A stretch of 64,000 nucleotides of DNA from Macrotrachela quadricornifera (taxonomy: Eukaryota; Rotifera; Eurotatoria; Philodinida; Philodinidae): NCBI GenBank assembly GCA_022393335.1, contig JAJEKB010021331.1, positions 177,607 through 241,606 on the forward strand, given 5' to 3'. Numbering within the stretch: position 1 is the stretch's first letter; every line of letters begins with the position of its first letter. This document shows, piece by piece, positions 1 through 10,915 of the stretch. The notes beneath the pieces were generated by a model. It was not told where the DNA came from. It ran no database searches and saw only the letters and a list, made by a program, of their open reading frames with translations. The position numbers and the translations under genes were made by a program.

Positions 1-215
1 GGGGGGGGAGGAGATTTTTTTAAAATGGAGAAAATTTAAAAAATCGATTTGACTTTGAAAAATTAAAGTCTTAGCATCTAAGTTAATAACAAAAATAACT
101 GTACTATTAGCCTCTACTTGTTCATCTATATATTTAAATAAAAGTAATTTTTAAAAAACCAAAGAAGAACATAAACAAGTTAAATTCGACGCCCAGCTTT
201 AGTTTTTGACCATTT

Positions 216-536
216 CTAAGCTAATTTTTTATTATCAATTTGATCTAAAGTTGATGTTTCTAATGTACATGTAAGTAATGAATGTAAGCAATCATCATTC
301 ATTTTTGTTCGTAATCTATTTTTCACGATCGTCATTTTACTAAATGATCGCTCCACACTTGCTACACTAACAGATAATGTTAGAAGATATTCATAAGCTT
401 GAGCCAGTAATGAAACATATGATTTTCGTTCATGAACAAATTTACTTGCAAAATTAATTGTTTCAAACTCACATATCTTCATTTTTAATATTTGTGCCTC
501 ATTAAATAATAAATCACAATCATCAATTTGTAACAT
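216..536 (-). pseudogene. hAT transposase C-terminal dimerisation domain fragment
   Basis: This 106-aa open stretch carries the hAT C-terminal signature: the core SVASVERSFSKMTIVKNRLR (residues ~56-75) followed by a run resembling LHSLLTCTLE. It matches the dimerisation region of hAT transposases (the zinc-finger MYM-type 1-like branch). The RNase H-like catalytic core and the BED finger are missing, so it cannot be active. The sequence upstream in its reading direction (540-1000) is repeat-rich and noncoding, suggesting internal deletion. It lies inside the hAT end described above. Confidence 0.75.
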
Positions 537-790
537 TTTACATATTTACACTAGTCGTGACATGCTTCTCGATAAACAAATGATTAAATATACATCAACT
601 TAGGAGAATATTACTTCAATTTGTTACACATATAAGATTTTTACAATGATTTATTAGTATTAATAATTCTTCCTTTTAAAAGCAGAAGAATAATGAAGTT
701 TTTAAGTTTCCATTATAAATCAGGAGAAAATCAAGAGAGCTAAAATAAGTTGTCAAGTTCCAAAGAAGTTTGAGATATATATATCGTCTC

Positions 791-952
791 AAATTGGGAA
801 AATTCAAGGTATATTTTCTCTCACATTGATGAAAATTTCAGATGTATTTCCTCCGAAATAGGAGAAAATTCAAGGTATACTTTCTCCCAAATCAGAAAAA
901 GCTTTAGATAATTTTCTAGCAAAATCGGAGAAAATTCTGTTCACATTTTCTA
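791..952. repeat. ~33-bp tandem repeat, five degenerate units
   Basis: Five head-to-tail units of about 33 bp share a core like GGAGAAAATTCAAGGTATAC followed by TTTCTCC. They lie between the hAT transposase fragment and the hAT terminus, where transposase-binding subterminal repeats would be expected; that role is inference. Confidence 0.6.
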
Positions 953-1011
953 AAAGCAGAAGGGGAGTACCCTCCTATTCCCTCCTCCCCCTCCTAGTCG
1001 CGCCGCCCCTG

Positions 1012-2280
1012 TCGATTAGAAAATCCCAGACATGATCACAAAGAAAATCAGTGCAGCAATGTGAAAGAAGAAAAGAAATATCCAACACAAACATATGACA
1101 GAAAGGGGAGAATTCTATCACATATACGTATAACAGAAAAGGAAAAAATCATCGTGCACATATGTAATAGGAAAAGAATCGATGACGCATGACTAATGAT
1201 AAGTGAACAAAAAGGAATAATCCTTGTGATATCTATGACTCTATTTCAAATCAACCTAGTTCTAATCAAAAGATTTTAATTCGAACTAGTTCAGATCAAT
1301 ATTTCAATGATATCTCAGTGAGAAAGACTAAAATTATTAATTCTAGAATAGCTAACACCAGTATTAGTGCGCGTTTCTTCCTATCAAACATCATTTTGAC
1401 ATGTACTGACTCTAAGAAGGAAATCTCTACAGTTTTATCGATATGACGAGATTTTTTCCATTCAGAACTTGTTTTTAGAACCGATGCTACCAAAAAAACA
1501 ATAAAAAAACTTTCTAGAAAAATGATATTTTCTCAACGAATTCACTCGACACATAGTTTGAATGGTTTATTTCATCCTTATATCGCATCAAAAGAAAAAG
1601 GAAGAAAAAAAAATGACGGAGAGTATGAAAAATCAAAGTTGGCTATGATAAGTGTATTATAATAATAAAATTGCATATACCTTATGTAAACATTATGATT
1701 CATTGACTTACGTTAACGAATATAAATGAGGAGAAAACCATGTAATTTCAATGAATCAGAACAAAATATGTTGCGTTGCATGCTGTCTGTTCGATGCAAT
1801 ACCATGGTTGATTGATTTCATAAATAAATCTATATTGGAAAAAACCAAATTGCTTTTATTTTAACTATAAATACAACTGAGATCAGCTACAAAAAACATA
1901 AAGCGAACTTGCATATTGCACAATCATATCACACAATACGCAAGTAAGTTTGATTTTATAATCCTAAGTCGACTGTAGTGATGAGACTTCAAAATTGAAT
2001 CCAATTTTTCTGATATATTGGCTTTACTCTTCAATAATTCTTCAGTTTTCTCTCTCTGTTGTTTCTTTCTATGTACATACGTATATATCTCTCTCTCATA
2101 TAGACGTGTGTTTAATGTCAAATATTTACGGATATCCAGTCGTATGATATGAACCAAAGTTCGCGTAAGCCAAACTGGAGTCAATAATCCATACTTTATC
2201 CATTTTCTGAATATAGTCCAAAAAAAGCGAAAAACATATTTTCTTCGCGCTTGGCAGAAATTTAAAGGGGCCGCGTTCAC
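1012..2280. other. Intergenic, no gene recognised
   Basis: AT-rich DNA without a convincing gene. About three imperfect units of ~40 bp built around CATATGACAGAAAGGGGAGA lie at 1085-1185. A 118-codon minus-strand open frame at 1924-2280 has no recognisable domain and was not accepted. Confidence 0.5.
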
Positions 2281-3015
2281 TTGGTTGACAACTCATTTGA
2301 TCGACAAATATTTAGTGTCCAAAAATGGAAATTTCTTGAAAACATTACGTCAAAAAATTTTTCGAAATTCAAGTACGTAATAGTGTGATTTATTGTTTTG
2401 TTAGCAGAATATTGATCTAACTGATCAATAATTAAAGTCTTCTTTTATTTTCCAAACGGAAACTATATATATAGATGAACGAACTGAAAAAAACCAATTG
2501 CATTTGGAAGAAAATATGATAAGCGGAAAAATATCTGAACTACATCAAGAGAAGTGAACATTTGGAAAATAACATAAGTGAAAGATAGAAAAGAAAAAGA
2601 ACATAACAGCGTTATATCTGATATTTTCCATTTTTCGTTCTTCTGTTTCGCTATCGTATATAGATGACATGTTCGATATACATATATATATCTTTTCTTC
2701 TTTCCTTTCTTTTTTTTTATAGCTGTAAGGTGTTTTCCAAATGTTCACTTCTCGTGATGTAGTTCAGGTATTTTTTCTCTCACCATGTTTTCTTCCAAAT
2801 GTAAGTGGTTTTTTCCAGTTCGTTCATCTATATATGGTTTCCGTTTGGAAAATAAAAGAAGACTTTAATTATTGATCAGTTAGATCAATATTCCGCTAAT
2901 AAACAGTAAATCACACTATTACGTACTTGAATTACGAAAACATTTTTGACGCAATATTTTCAAGAGATTTCCATTTTTGGACACGAAATATTTGGTCAAA
3001 TGGATTGTCAGCCAA
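2281..3015. mobile_element. Foldback MITE with ~290-bp inverted arms
   Basis: The left arm (2281-2575) and right arm (about 2735-3015) are inverted copies. The termini read TTGGTTGACAACTCATTTGA on the left and, reverse-complemented, TTGGCTGACAATCCATTTGA on the right. About 160 bp of loop separate them. No transposase is encoded. No target duplication was seen, so the outer edges are approximate. Part of one arm recurs at 11551-11665. Confidence 0.75.
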
Positions 3016-3120
3016 AAAATTTGTGGGCGGAATAGTATCGGGCAAGTGATAGCCAGCCAAATGACTCGGACCCGTTTGAGGTTGGGTTCTCCATAATTTT
3101 CTGGATTACCTGGACATTTT

Positions 3121-3392
3121 TCCTGTAGGTATTTGAGAACTAGGCAAGCAAGATACTTGCAGACTTTCGAAGGCTATCTAAAGACGTTATCTGGAAGTTT
3201 TTGAAGTTTACTTAAGAGTACTACTTGTCAGATTTTGAAGGTTATTTTAGAATTGTACTTCAAGGTTTTTGATAACTTTGCAAGGATGGTGCTTGCAGGA
3301 TTTCCAAGGCTATATGACGATCGTACTTGTAAATTTTTGTTGGACTATCTAAAAATAATATTTGCAACTTTTTAAGGAATTCATAGACATAG
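3121..3392. repeat. 34-bp tandem repeat, eight degenerate units
   Basis: Eight consecutive units, seven counted at exactly 34 bp, follow a pattern close to ACTTGCAGATTTTGAAGGCT plus TATCTAAAGATGGT. The period is not a multiple of three and no frame stays open, so this is not a protein repeat. Another 34-bp array with a similar pattern lies at 23557-23726. Confidence 0.75.
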
Positions 3393-3454
3393 GTATACAA
3401 TCTGTAGTTTTTTGGAGACTATCTGGTCATGGCACTCATAGATTTGAGAACAAC

Positions 3455-4238
3455 TAACGGATGGATCGAAAGTTTTCGGACAAAATGTTTGCTCATTTTT
3501 GGTCCATTTGAAAATATACCAGACGAGTCGAAAACTATGGATTAGAACCAGAATTTTGTGCTCTTTCTGAATATGAGCTTGGATTTTTTTTGTCAGTTTT
3601 TGTTCGAAAGTAGTGAGGGAATCTTTGAAAGGCCTGAAAAATTTGTTTGGACGGGAAATTTTTTCACAATTTTTGTTATATTTTAACTATTGCGATCCGA
3701 AACTAACAGGTGGAACCGTTATTACTCAATCAGCTGGTAAAGGGAAATCTGCTCTACAAAATGTACTATTTGAATTTTTTTAGTCTTTAGGCAAGACTTC
3801 TCAATTTTTGTTTTTTCTATACCCTGATTTATGAGAAATTGACTTTTTGACCAAAAGGCGTTTTTCACAAAAAGGAGCTTCTGACAAAATACATATAACA
3901 TCACTTATGTTAAAGCTACAACTGAATTCAATATCCCATTTTGTAAATAAGTGTCCGCTCTACAGAACTGCCGTGTCCGATAACTTTTAGTATCTTCGCA
4001 AAGGGGTATGTATGGGTTAGGAAAAAGCTGTTTATGCGTCGTCCAAATTAACTTTTGAGGTCTTTCAAAGATTTCGTCACTGCTCTTGAACAAAAATAGA
4101 TACAAAATTTCCAAGCTCATATTCAGAAAGAGCACAAAAATTTAGATCTAATCCATAGTTTTCGACTCGTCTGAAATATTTTCAAGTGGGTCAAAAATGA
4201 GCAAACATTTTGTCCGAAAACTTTCGATCCACCCGTTA
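3455..4238. mobile_element. Foldback MITE, ~200-bp terminal inverted repeats
   Basis: The two ends, 3455-3650 and 4040-4238, are inverted copies. Both begin TAACGGRTGGATCGAAAGTT and continue through a closely matching stretch around GACGAGTCGAAAACTATGG. The ends can be read as a TA duplication plus ACGGRTGG, which would suit a Tc1/mariner-type mobiliser, but that is inference. The central ~390 bp have no coding signal. Confidence 0.75.
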
Positions 4239-4609
4239 TATACTGTGCTACTAACTCTGCTAGGTCTACATACAAGGGGGAAAGTGTAGGTTGGGAACCG
4301 CCGGAACCTCACCATCTACAGCACCTATAGTACCTGTTCAGCACTTAGCAGTGAGATTAGGTGCTGGGATTATGCACTTACTCTCTTGTTTCTAATTCCA
4401 ATTGTCATTTTCCTTGTTCAAAATCAATAAATAACGTTTCTAGCTATAGATGTAGAGGACTAAATCGTTTCCGCATCTTTTTAAATAAGCTTTCATTTTG
4501 TCTTTTTCTGATGTCCACTATATATACTCTCTGTATACATTTTATCATGTTTCTTTAGATATCACTTTCTTTCGACCTACTCTATCGACACCAATCTACT
4601 GTCTAAAAG
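4239..4609. other. Short intergenic region before the 222-aa gene
   Basis: No gene or repeat recognised. It would hold the promoter and 5' leader of the gene starting at 4610; no clear TATA box was assigned. Confidence 0.4.
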
Positions 4610-5278
4610 ATGGATTTAAAATATGACAATCAAGTCAAGAATATTTTGGGTGAAGAGGATGTATCGAACGCAATTAAGACTTTTTATGAACAAATTAAAC
4701 AACAAGTAGACCAGAAAAAAGAACAAGCACAGAGGAATAATCAATCTTCAGATAAAGCCGGGCAAGGTCAGCATGTGATCAACAAAAGTATTATCGAAAT
4801 TCACAAGGACATTGTTGAAAAATTCATACGCGACGCGCGTCCTGATGCGAAGATGGAAATTGAAAGCGCACTATGTGATTTAATGAATTTTAAAAAATAC
4901 TTTACGGAAGTTCCAGCAAAGTTTATTCGAGATAAAGCATGGAATTGTCCAACGAAGGAATTTTACTACGATTCTAATGCTGAACTATATAGAGCTTTTC
5001 TTACTCTTCTTCGTGAATCTGCTGTCCGGTACATGATGTGCTTGACAAACACAAGTGCGGCCGACCTTGATAGAGATAAGTGCAAGAAGGCACTTAATGA
5101 AACATGTAACACGATAAGGGACAAAGAAATTTATGTGGACCAAATGGCACTGAAAGGAGCCGTACTGACTCAAAGCGATCGCGAGGAATATGGAGATGCA
5201 AAAAACGCAGTTTGTAAAATGTTGAATGGCTTAGCACAATATATTGAACAATGTGCCGAAAAAATAATAACTATATGA
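4610..5278 (+). CDS. Uncharacterised 222-aa protein
   Basis: A complete open frame from ATG to TGA, preceded by AAAAG. The predicted protein is soluble and mostly helical, with no signal peptide or membrane segment. Residues ~25-55 form a Gln/Lys-rich polar stretch (KQQVDQKKEQAQ); the rest is charged with six scattered cysteines (~89, 112, 143, 158, 166, 202). I do not recognise the family. Its balanced codon use and higher GC than the flanks support a real gene, but it stands alone among transposon remnants. Repeats related to a hammerhead-bearing element begin within 30 bp after its stop. It could be a single-copy host gene or cargo of a degraded element. Confidence 0.6.
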   Translation: MDLKYDNQVKNILGEEDVSNAIKTFYEQIKQQVDQKKEQAQRNNQSSDKAGQGQHVINKSIIEIHKDIVEKFIRDARPDAKMEIESALCDLMNFKKYFTEVPAKFIRDKAWNCPTKEFYYDSNAELYRAFLTLLRESAVRYMMCLTNTSAADLDRDKCKKALNETCNTIRDKEIYVDQMALKGAVLTQSDREEYGDAKNAVCKMLNGLAQYIEQCAEKIITI

Positions 5279-5752
5279 TGTGTTTTCATGGTGTCCGCGG
5301 AAACTAAGGGTGAGAGTGTGAAGTGAGGATGGCGAGGGTGAATTTGATATATCTCTTATATGCTCTATCTTTCCTATACTTCCTTATACCTCCTATATTT
5401 TCTATACTTCTCCTACCTATCTACCTGCCAGTTCTCTCTCTCTTTCTCTCTGTTCATTTCAAAGTTTTTGTGGACATTTCCAAAACACATCACCTCTCAA
5501 TTTCTGAGCAAATACTCTTAACGTTACTCACAGCACTTACCTTTATACCACAAATTTAACTTCTTAGGCATAATACTAACAACTTTTACTTCTTTTGAAC
5601 AATAAATATTTCATCAAAGGAGAAAACACAGATTTCAAGGTTTCAAGAGATGAGGATGTGGAGGGTGAGAAGGTGAATATTCAAGAATTACTATTATCCG
5701 GGTTTCAGCCTTCCGGGGTGAGGGTGTGAAGTGTGAGTATTATAAATAAAGA
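5279..5752. repeat. GAGGGTG-rich repeat region
   Basis: Clusters of GAGGGTG/GTGTGAAG-type motifs lie at 5309-5340, 5650-5672 and 5716-5742. On the minus strand the 5650-5742 part resembles 61088-61145 (GAAAYCCGG, then TTCTTG, then CACCCTCACCC-like), so this looks like a second, degraded copy of the hammerhead-bearing repeat at 61 kb. No gene recognised. Confidence 0.5.
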
Positions 5753-5802
5753 AAAGCCATGAACGGTTTCAATCTTTCACAAGGATCTCATCAGATATCT
5801 TT
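5753..5802 (-). ncRNA. Hammerhead ribozyme-like motif (degraded)
   Basis: Read on the minus strand: core CTGATGA (5794-5788); stem II GATCCTT (5787-5781) pairing with AAAGATT (5777-5771) with one mismatch and one G-U; then GAAA (5770-5767); a short stem III region CCGTTC; and stem I AAAG/CTTT plus TAT/ATG enclosing the core. This order of conserved elements is the hammerhead architecture. The stem III/cleavage side (GTTC instead of GGTC) looks mutated, so activity is doubtful. Hammerhead motifs are known in Penelope-like retroelements. Confidence 0.45.
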
Positions 5803-6478
5803 AGTACACTGCATAAAATTCTACCAATATAAAAAAAATCTTGAGAGTGAGATGAGATTATATAAGATGATTCTAAGCCACATTACCTCTCACATCCTAA
5901 TTCTTAAAAATCAGCAGATAGTCTTATCATTGAACGGTGAGTTTCAAATAACGATTACGATCCAAATTTCAATCTCAATTAACAGTGATCGATGATTGGA
6001 TGGTAAGAAGAATCTGGGTAAGGAAAGTTAAATCTGTAGTTATCTCTTAGTTGGATTCGCATTGATTGATGTTTTGTCCTTGCCATTGTATTAGTCAATT
6101 TGTAATTATTACGACAATTCAATAACAAATACTTGAAGTAGTTGTGTATTTTGTGATTATCATATTTTTTGAATTTGTTTCAACTGTAAAATAAATAAGC
6201 GTTTTGATGATGCTTTGCATGGTATGTATAGGATCGATCAAATATCTAGAATAAAAAACTAATGTTTTAAATAATCTGTGAGTATATGATTTAATTTTGT
6301 AATGATAGTAGAGGTTGAATGGGCGAGAATAAAATAGTTTTTATTTGAAAGAAATATACATAAGGAACCATAGTTGAGAAATTGCTTTTAGGAGTGCAGT
6401 ATTTATCGTTCTTATTTCAAAGCAGGTAGTAGAGCCTATTTTTTTTGTAGATTAGTGTTTCTTGTCGAATCATTTTGC
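5803..6478. other. Intergenic, no gene recognised
   Basis: AT-rich sequence with no convincing open frame, tandem repeat or TIR. It ends where the degraded minus-strand gene reaches its apparent stop codon at about 6478. Confidence 0.4.
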
Positions 6479-6722
6479 CAGTTTATATTTGATTTGAAAA
6501 TTTGTGCCCTCATTCATATGTAGTTGGCGGATCTCAATAGCATCGAGCACCATATGTTGCCATTGGGATGTTGATTCAATGAATCTGTTCAAAGAAAATT
6601 TGTTCTTTTCTTTTTGTATCTGTATCTTCAAGTTTTCTGCCATTTTGCGGCTAGTACGTATAGCCTAATGAATTATATCTTTCTTGAAGGTCTCTAGTGT
6701 CTGGATTTCATTCGGTAAGGAG

Positions 6723-7511
6723 CAGAGACCGTCATAGGGCAGAGCGGCCCTGCCCTGTCTGTCCTGCCCTGATGCACAGGGCAGAGCAAACTTCGATTTT
6801 CTAGCCCTGCCCTGCAGGGCAAGCAGGGCAGGGCAAAAACGTTTGCCCTGTTAACTTTTTTTTGTAATTAACAGTTTTAATTACATATTTCAAACTGTGA
6901 TATACATGTGACTGATAAATTCAATAGATATTTCTGTATGTTGATAAAGAAAAGTTCTTGTGAGATTACTTCAAATACCTCTAATTTCATTGGTACAATG
7001 AAGCATGCCTGTATAAACTAAATAGATGAATGGAAAAATACAATAAAGATTAACCCTTTCGCGCCAAGTGTCCCATATACGGGACGGTGAGGGTTTTCAT
7101 TATATGTCCGCATTAATATGACTCCAAGTACAATTTTATACGAGTATTTGAGGAGTTTTGTCCATTACAAGCATAGAAAGACCAATGGTGATGATAATTT
7201 CACAATAAAAATGTATTTTTAATGCGAGGCTGTGATAAAACTAGTTTCACATTAGATGTGAATACGTTTCTTACTAAAAAAACCCCGGCGCGAAAAGGTT
7301 AAGCTTTTTGAGCAATAATACGTTTATATATAACAAGAAATTTTACTATGTGTTCATACTTTTGATTCATCTTTTTTAGCATTCTGAGCACAAATTTGAT
7401 TCCCAAACAGATTTGATACACAACATAGACAATCATAGGACAGGGCAAAAAAAATTTTAGCAGGGCACAGAGCAGGACAGGACAGAAAAAAGTGCCCTGT
7501 GACGGTCTCTG
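6723..7511. mobile_element. hAT-type MITE with 8-bp target duplication
   Basis: The termini are inverted: CAGAGACCGTCATAGGGCA at 6723 and TGCCCTGTGACGGTCTCTG ending at 7511. They are flanked by perfect 8-bp direct repeats GTAAGGAG at 6715-6722 and 7512-7519, the hAT hallmark. The subterminal sequence is packed with GCCCTG/CAGGGC motifs in both orientations. No transposase is encoded. Its length is inflated by a nested piggyBac-type MITE, so the original element was about 540 bp. Confidence 0.88.
7050..7302. mobile_element. piggyBac-type MITE (TTAA ends) nested in the hAT MITE
   Basis: Both ends read TTAACCYTTTCGCGCC inward (7050-7065 and the complement of 7287-7302, one mismatch in 16). TTAA target sites and CCYT-type termini are diagnostic of piggyBac-mobilised elements. 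About 220 bp of noncoding interior. The termini differ from those of the coding piggyBac copy at 8157-10240, so another piggyBac family must have moved it. Confidence 0.8.
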
Positions 7512-8002
7512 GTAAGGAGTAAATAGTTGGAAATATTTCGACAGTTTCATTCGATTTTTGAAGAGTTGTGTCGATATTGTCTATGATTTGATGAACTAAC
7601 AAGGAATGATTCCCAACTGGCAAATCGTTTTGGGGTTCGAACTCTGTGCATAAGGTAGATCTCAGTGAGGTATGAAAAACCCTAATAGGATAAGTGCTGT
7701 TAGACCTTCTGTCCAGAGTTATAGGCAATTTACTGAAATTTTAGCCTCTGCCATGGCATATATCAACAAGTGGAATGACGTTATTTTGACCTGAGATTTT
7801 ATCTACAGATAAGTCTATTTGTGGATAGAATGTCCTGAAAATTTCAGCTCAAAAAAATGTTTTCTTCCCGAGATATTAAAGTCTCAAAAAAACAGACAAT
7901 CCTAGCATTTTTCGTGAGATGTGAGTGTTTTTTTGAGGTCTTAATATCTCCCACAAAGGTTTCGCCCTCACCCTCATTTGATCCTCGAACCTCAAAGTCG
8001 AA

Positions 8003-8125
8003 TACTTGAATAGATGAAATACTTGAGTAATTGATTAGTTGAATAATTGAATAGTTGAAAAGTTCTATTATTCAATAGTTGAATGGTTGAATAGTTGAAG
8101 CAATAATTGAATAGCTGAATTCAAG
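8003..8125. repeat. ~10-bp minisatellite (TTGAATAGTT-type)
   Basis: About a dozen imperfect copies of TTGAATAGTTGA-like units, some as GAATACTTGA or GAATAATTGA. It lies just left of the piggyBac element and is not part of it. Confidence 0.65.
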
Positions 8126-8152
8126 TTTCAAGTTTTACATGTATGAAGTACA

Positions 8153-10244
8153 TTAACACATTCACGCGATTCAGTTTTCTCCAAAATATTGAGTCTGTTC
8201 GAGAATCTACTTATAATAAATGCACCTATTTGTCATTGTATTATCTTCTACCGATTGTTTATCGTCCTCTTCTTCCCATCATCACATCATGAGTCATGCT
8301 TTTGTGATTAAAGTGAAAATTCCTTACGTCATTCTTTCATTCTTTGAAATTCATAGATAGTACACGTAGAGAGAAAAATTCCCAAATTTTCTCCCTTTAT
8401 CTTGTCTCTCTACCTTTTCATATGTAAAAGCAACCGGAACTCTGCACTTGTTCACATGTCGTTCGAAGAATCTGAAACAGAAGGAAGCGCTAGCTCACTT
8501 AGTCAAGCGAGCTCGTTGGATGATGATTTCGTTAGAATGGGTCTGAAGTCTGGAAATTTCGATAAAGAAGATGCTGATGACGAATTAGATTCGCCAGTGT
8601 GGAATGAAATACAACCGGAATCTGATGTAGAATTCATGGAAGATTATGGATTCGTCCAAGAAGTAGCTTCTATATCAAGAAATAATACAATTCTGCCTAT
8701 CGATTGCTATAGCCATTTCGTCATAGACGAAATTATTGAACTGATAGTCCGCGAAACTAATCGGTACGCGGAGCAATACTTGCAAACGCACAATATTAAC
8801 AGACGATCAAAAAGCCATCAATAGAAATCAACCAATGATGTAGAGATGCTCAAGTTTCTTGGAATTATTATCGAGATGGGACTAGTGCAAATGCCGAAAT
8901 TAGAATATTACTGGAGTAACAGTCATCTATATGAATCTGACATCATTCGAAATACAATGGCTTAAGAGATAGGTTTGAATTACTCCTCAAATTCTGGCAT
9001 TTTTCGGATAACAATAAGTATCACTCGAATCAAGATAGACTGCTCAAGTTGAAACTACTTTTGGATTTACTTAAAGCCAGATTTTCATCTGTATATGTTC
9101 TTGGTGCAGTAATTACAATCGATGAAACAATGATACCATGGCGTGGTAGGCTTTTGTTCGAACAATATATACCTGGGAAGGTGCACAAATATGGAATAAA
9201 GATGTAGAAGTTAGGGGCCACTAACGGGTACACGTGGAATTATTTGATCTATGCTGGTGCGCAAGATCCAATGGCAGATCTTAGACATGCTGAGACAATA
9301 GTGATGAATTTTTTGGATCGTCTTTCAGGATGCTATCGGGCTGTGGTAGCCGATAACTTCTTTACTAGTATTTCCCTAGCAAAACTTTGTTGACACACGA
9401 TACATACCTTATTGGAACATTGAGAAGAAATCGTGCCGCATCCGGAAAAGAATTTCGTCAAAATCAGAAAGACATAAAACTGATCATGTGGAAAGACAAA
9501 AAAGATGTTTCAATGATTTTCACAAGGCCTTCGCATTCAGCAGATGTAGTTGACATTGGGAAAACAAATTTTCAAAATGAGTCAATAATGAAGGCAAAAG
9601 TTGTAGTAGATTATACCAAAGGGAGGCAAGGTACTGATTTATCTGATCAACTATCAGCCTATCATACATGCCTCAGACGATCTTTAAAATGGCACCGAAA
9701 GGTGGAATTTGAATTGATTTTTAGGATGGCTATAGTGAATAGTTATTTGGTATACAAGGAAAACTATTCAATAAATAATATGAACATCCTGAAGTTTCGT
9801 GAAAGTCTTGTGAGATCTTTACTGTTCGGTATATCATTTGAGAATCTGAAGCCTGGGGCGAGACACGATCAACAAGTCAAAGCAAGCGCAAACTTGCTAA
9901 TCACAAGCTGAAAGAGAGAGAAGAATCTTTTTGTGATGTCCGGAGACGCTGTGCTGACTGCTACGAGAAAGTAAGACAACAACAATCAAGAGAAACAAGT
10001 AATGCAACCGTAAAGAAAGTAAAGACTTTTTGTTCCGATTGTGACAAATTGTATTATCTTAGTTACTTTAACAAGAAACATCATTCTGTATAATAAATGG
10101 TTAAAGAGAGGCTCGAGAAAATATATGATAAATTACACAACCATTTTACCGAACGAAAAAAGCAAAAAGAACGCCTTTCTAATCATTTTCTTCCTAAAAT
10201 ATAGCTGGTACCAAGGGTGGGACTCGTCGCGTTGAATGTGTTAA
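8153..10244 (+). mobile_element. piggyBac element, near full length, inactivated
   Basis: TTAA lies at 8153-8156 and 10241-10244. Directly inside are short TIRs: CACATTCACGCGATTC on the left and, reverse-complemented, CACATTCAACGCGACGAG on the right. The 2084-bp interior encodes a broken piggyBac transposase on the plus strand. The intact TTAA duplication and both termini show that the element decayed in place rather than by truncation. Confidence 0.85.
8456..10093 (+). pseudogene. piggyBac transposase pseudogene
   Basis: The start is taken at the ATG of MSFEESETEG (8456). The acidic N-terminus is followed by the start of the DDE_Tnp_1_7 region (ILPIDCYSHFVIDEIIELIV, residues ~80-99), FLGIIIEMGLVQMP, then YVLGAVITIDETMIPWRGR, which contains the first catalytic Asp, and VVADNFFTS with the second. 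A later block has DLSDQLSAYHT with another conserved Asp. The C-terminal Cys-rich tail (CADCYEK and CSDCDKLYYLSYF) ends at 10093. In-frame stops after SKSH-Q (8822), after NTMA, after KYGIKM and at about 9391, plus at least one frameshift, kill the gene. The family and motif order are established; the stops are directly visible. Confidence 0.85.
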
Positions 10245-10419
10245 GGTAAATGATTTCTTCGAATCATTAAAGCATATTTTTTATGAAAACGAAGAAAATG
10301 AAATAGATTGTATCATTTTCGAGCAGATGAATATATAATTTACTTGTTCAAACGGGAATATATACAAACTGTATTTATGGGCGTGCTCCGCCATAGGAGG
10401 TCCCATTAATATTTTTTTC

Positions 10420-10670
10420 TATTGTAAGGATAAAGCATACTATTGTTCGGGTCATATGGGAGAGGATCATCGATAACCCTGTATTGGCCGGAACAACACC
10501 ATGTTTTATCCTTATAATAGTATAGAATAGGTATCAGCTTATCGTGTGAGCTAATATATTTTCTTTACTATTATAAGGATAAAACATGATGTTGTTCGGG
10601 CCAGTTCAGGGTTATCGATGATCCTCTCTCATATGGCCCGAACAATAGTATGTTATATCCTTATAATAGA
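10420..10670. repeat. Two ~100-bp MITE-like units in inverted orientation
   Basis: The left unit (10420-10520) and right unit (10567-10670) are inverted copies about 50 bp apart. Each unit itself has inverted ends (AAGGATAAAGCATACTATTG against CATGTTTTATCCTTATAAT), making a palindrome of palindromes. GTTCGGG and GTTATCGATGATCCTCT are conserved in both. It is nested in the TTAT element. Confidence 0.75.
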
Positions 10671-10915
10671 AAAAAAAGGGAACATAATTTTTGGTCAGCA
10701 AAAATATATAGAAATGGCAGCGAAAATATTGAAATTGTCATCGCTAAAATGATCAGCAATTAATTATAAAATGGTCAGCTTTTTATATATAAGGATCAGT
10801 AGAAAATTCAAATTTTGTCAGTGAAAAATCCAAATCTATCAGTAAAAATGTAGGTTTTATCAACATAATAAGTTTTATCCATATAACGATTAATTTAGTA
10901 TGTGAGAAATAAAGA

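Larger units (their letters stand above)
1..1011. mobile_element. hAT DNA transposon, one end (cut by window edge)
   Basis: The right end at 1000-1011 reads, on the reverse strand, CAGGGGCGGCGCG, a C/TAGGG-type terminus normal for hAT elements, and a hAT dimerisation-domain remnant lies inside on the minus strand. The other terminus is outside the window, so the 8-bp target duplication (expected to match TCGATTAG at 1012-1019) cannot be tested. Between the coding remnant and the terminus lies a tandem-repeat block, plausibly subterminal. Confidence 0.6.
6479..7728 (-). pseudogene. Degraded gene of unknown function, split by a MITE
   Basis: Minus-strand coding sequence runs from about 7728 to 7512, is interrupted by the hAT MITE, and resumes in the same frame at 6722 down to a stop near 6478. 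Removing the MITE and one copy of its 8-bp duplication restores the frame across the junction (IYSLP then NEIQTLETF). One further stop (IIH then stop then AIRTSRKM) lies in the second part. The C-terminal piece is basic (SRKMAENLKIQIQKEKNK) and ends YKLAK. I do not recognise the family. TTTCAG just upstream of 7728 could be a splice acceptor, so the preserved part may be a terminal exon. Confidence 0.5.

Noticed and set aside
1924..2280. 118-codon minus-strand open frame
   Set aside because: No domain, biased low-complexity composition, and no supporting promoter or homology; it ends at the edge of a MITE.
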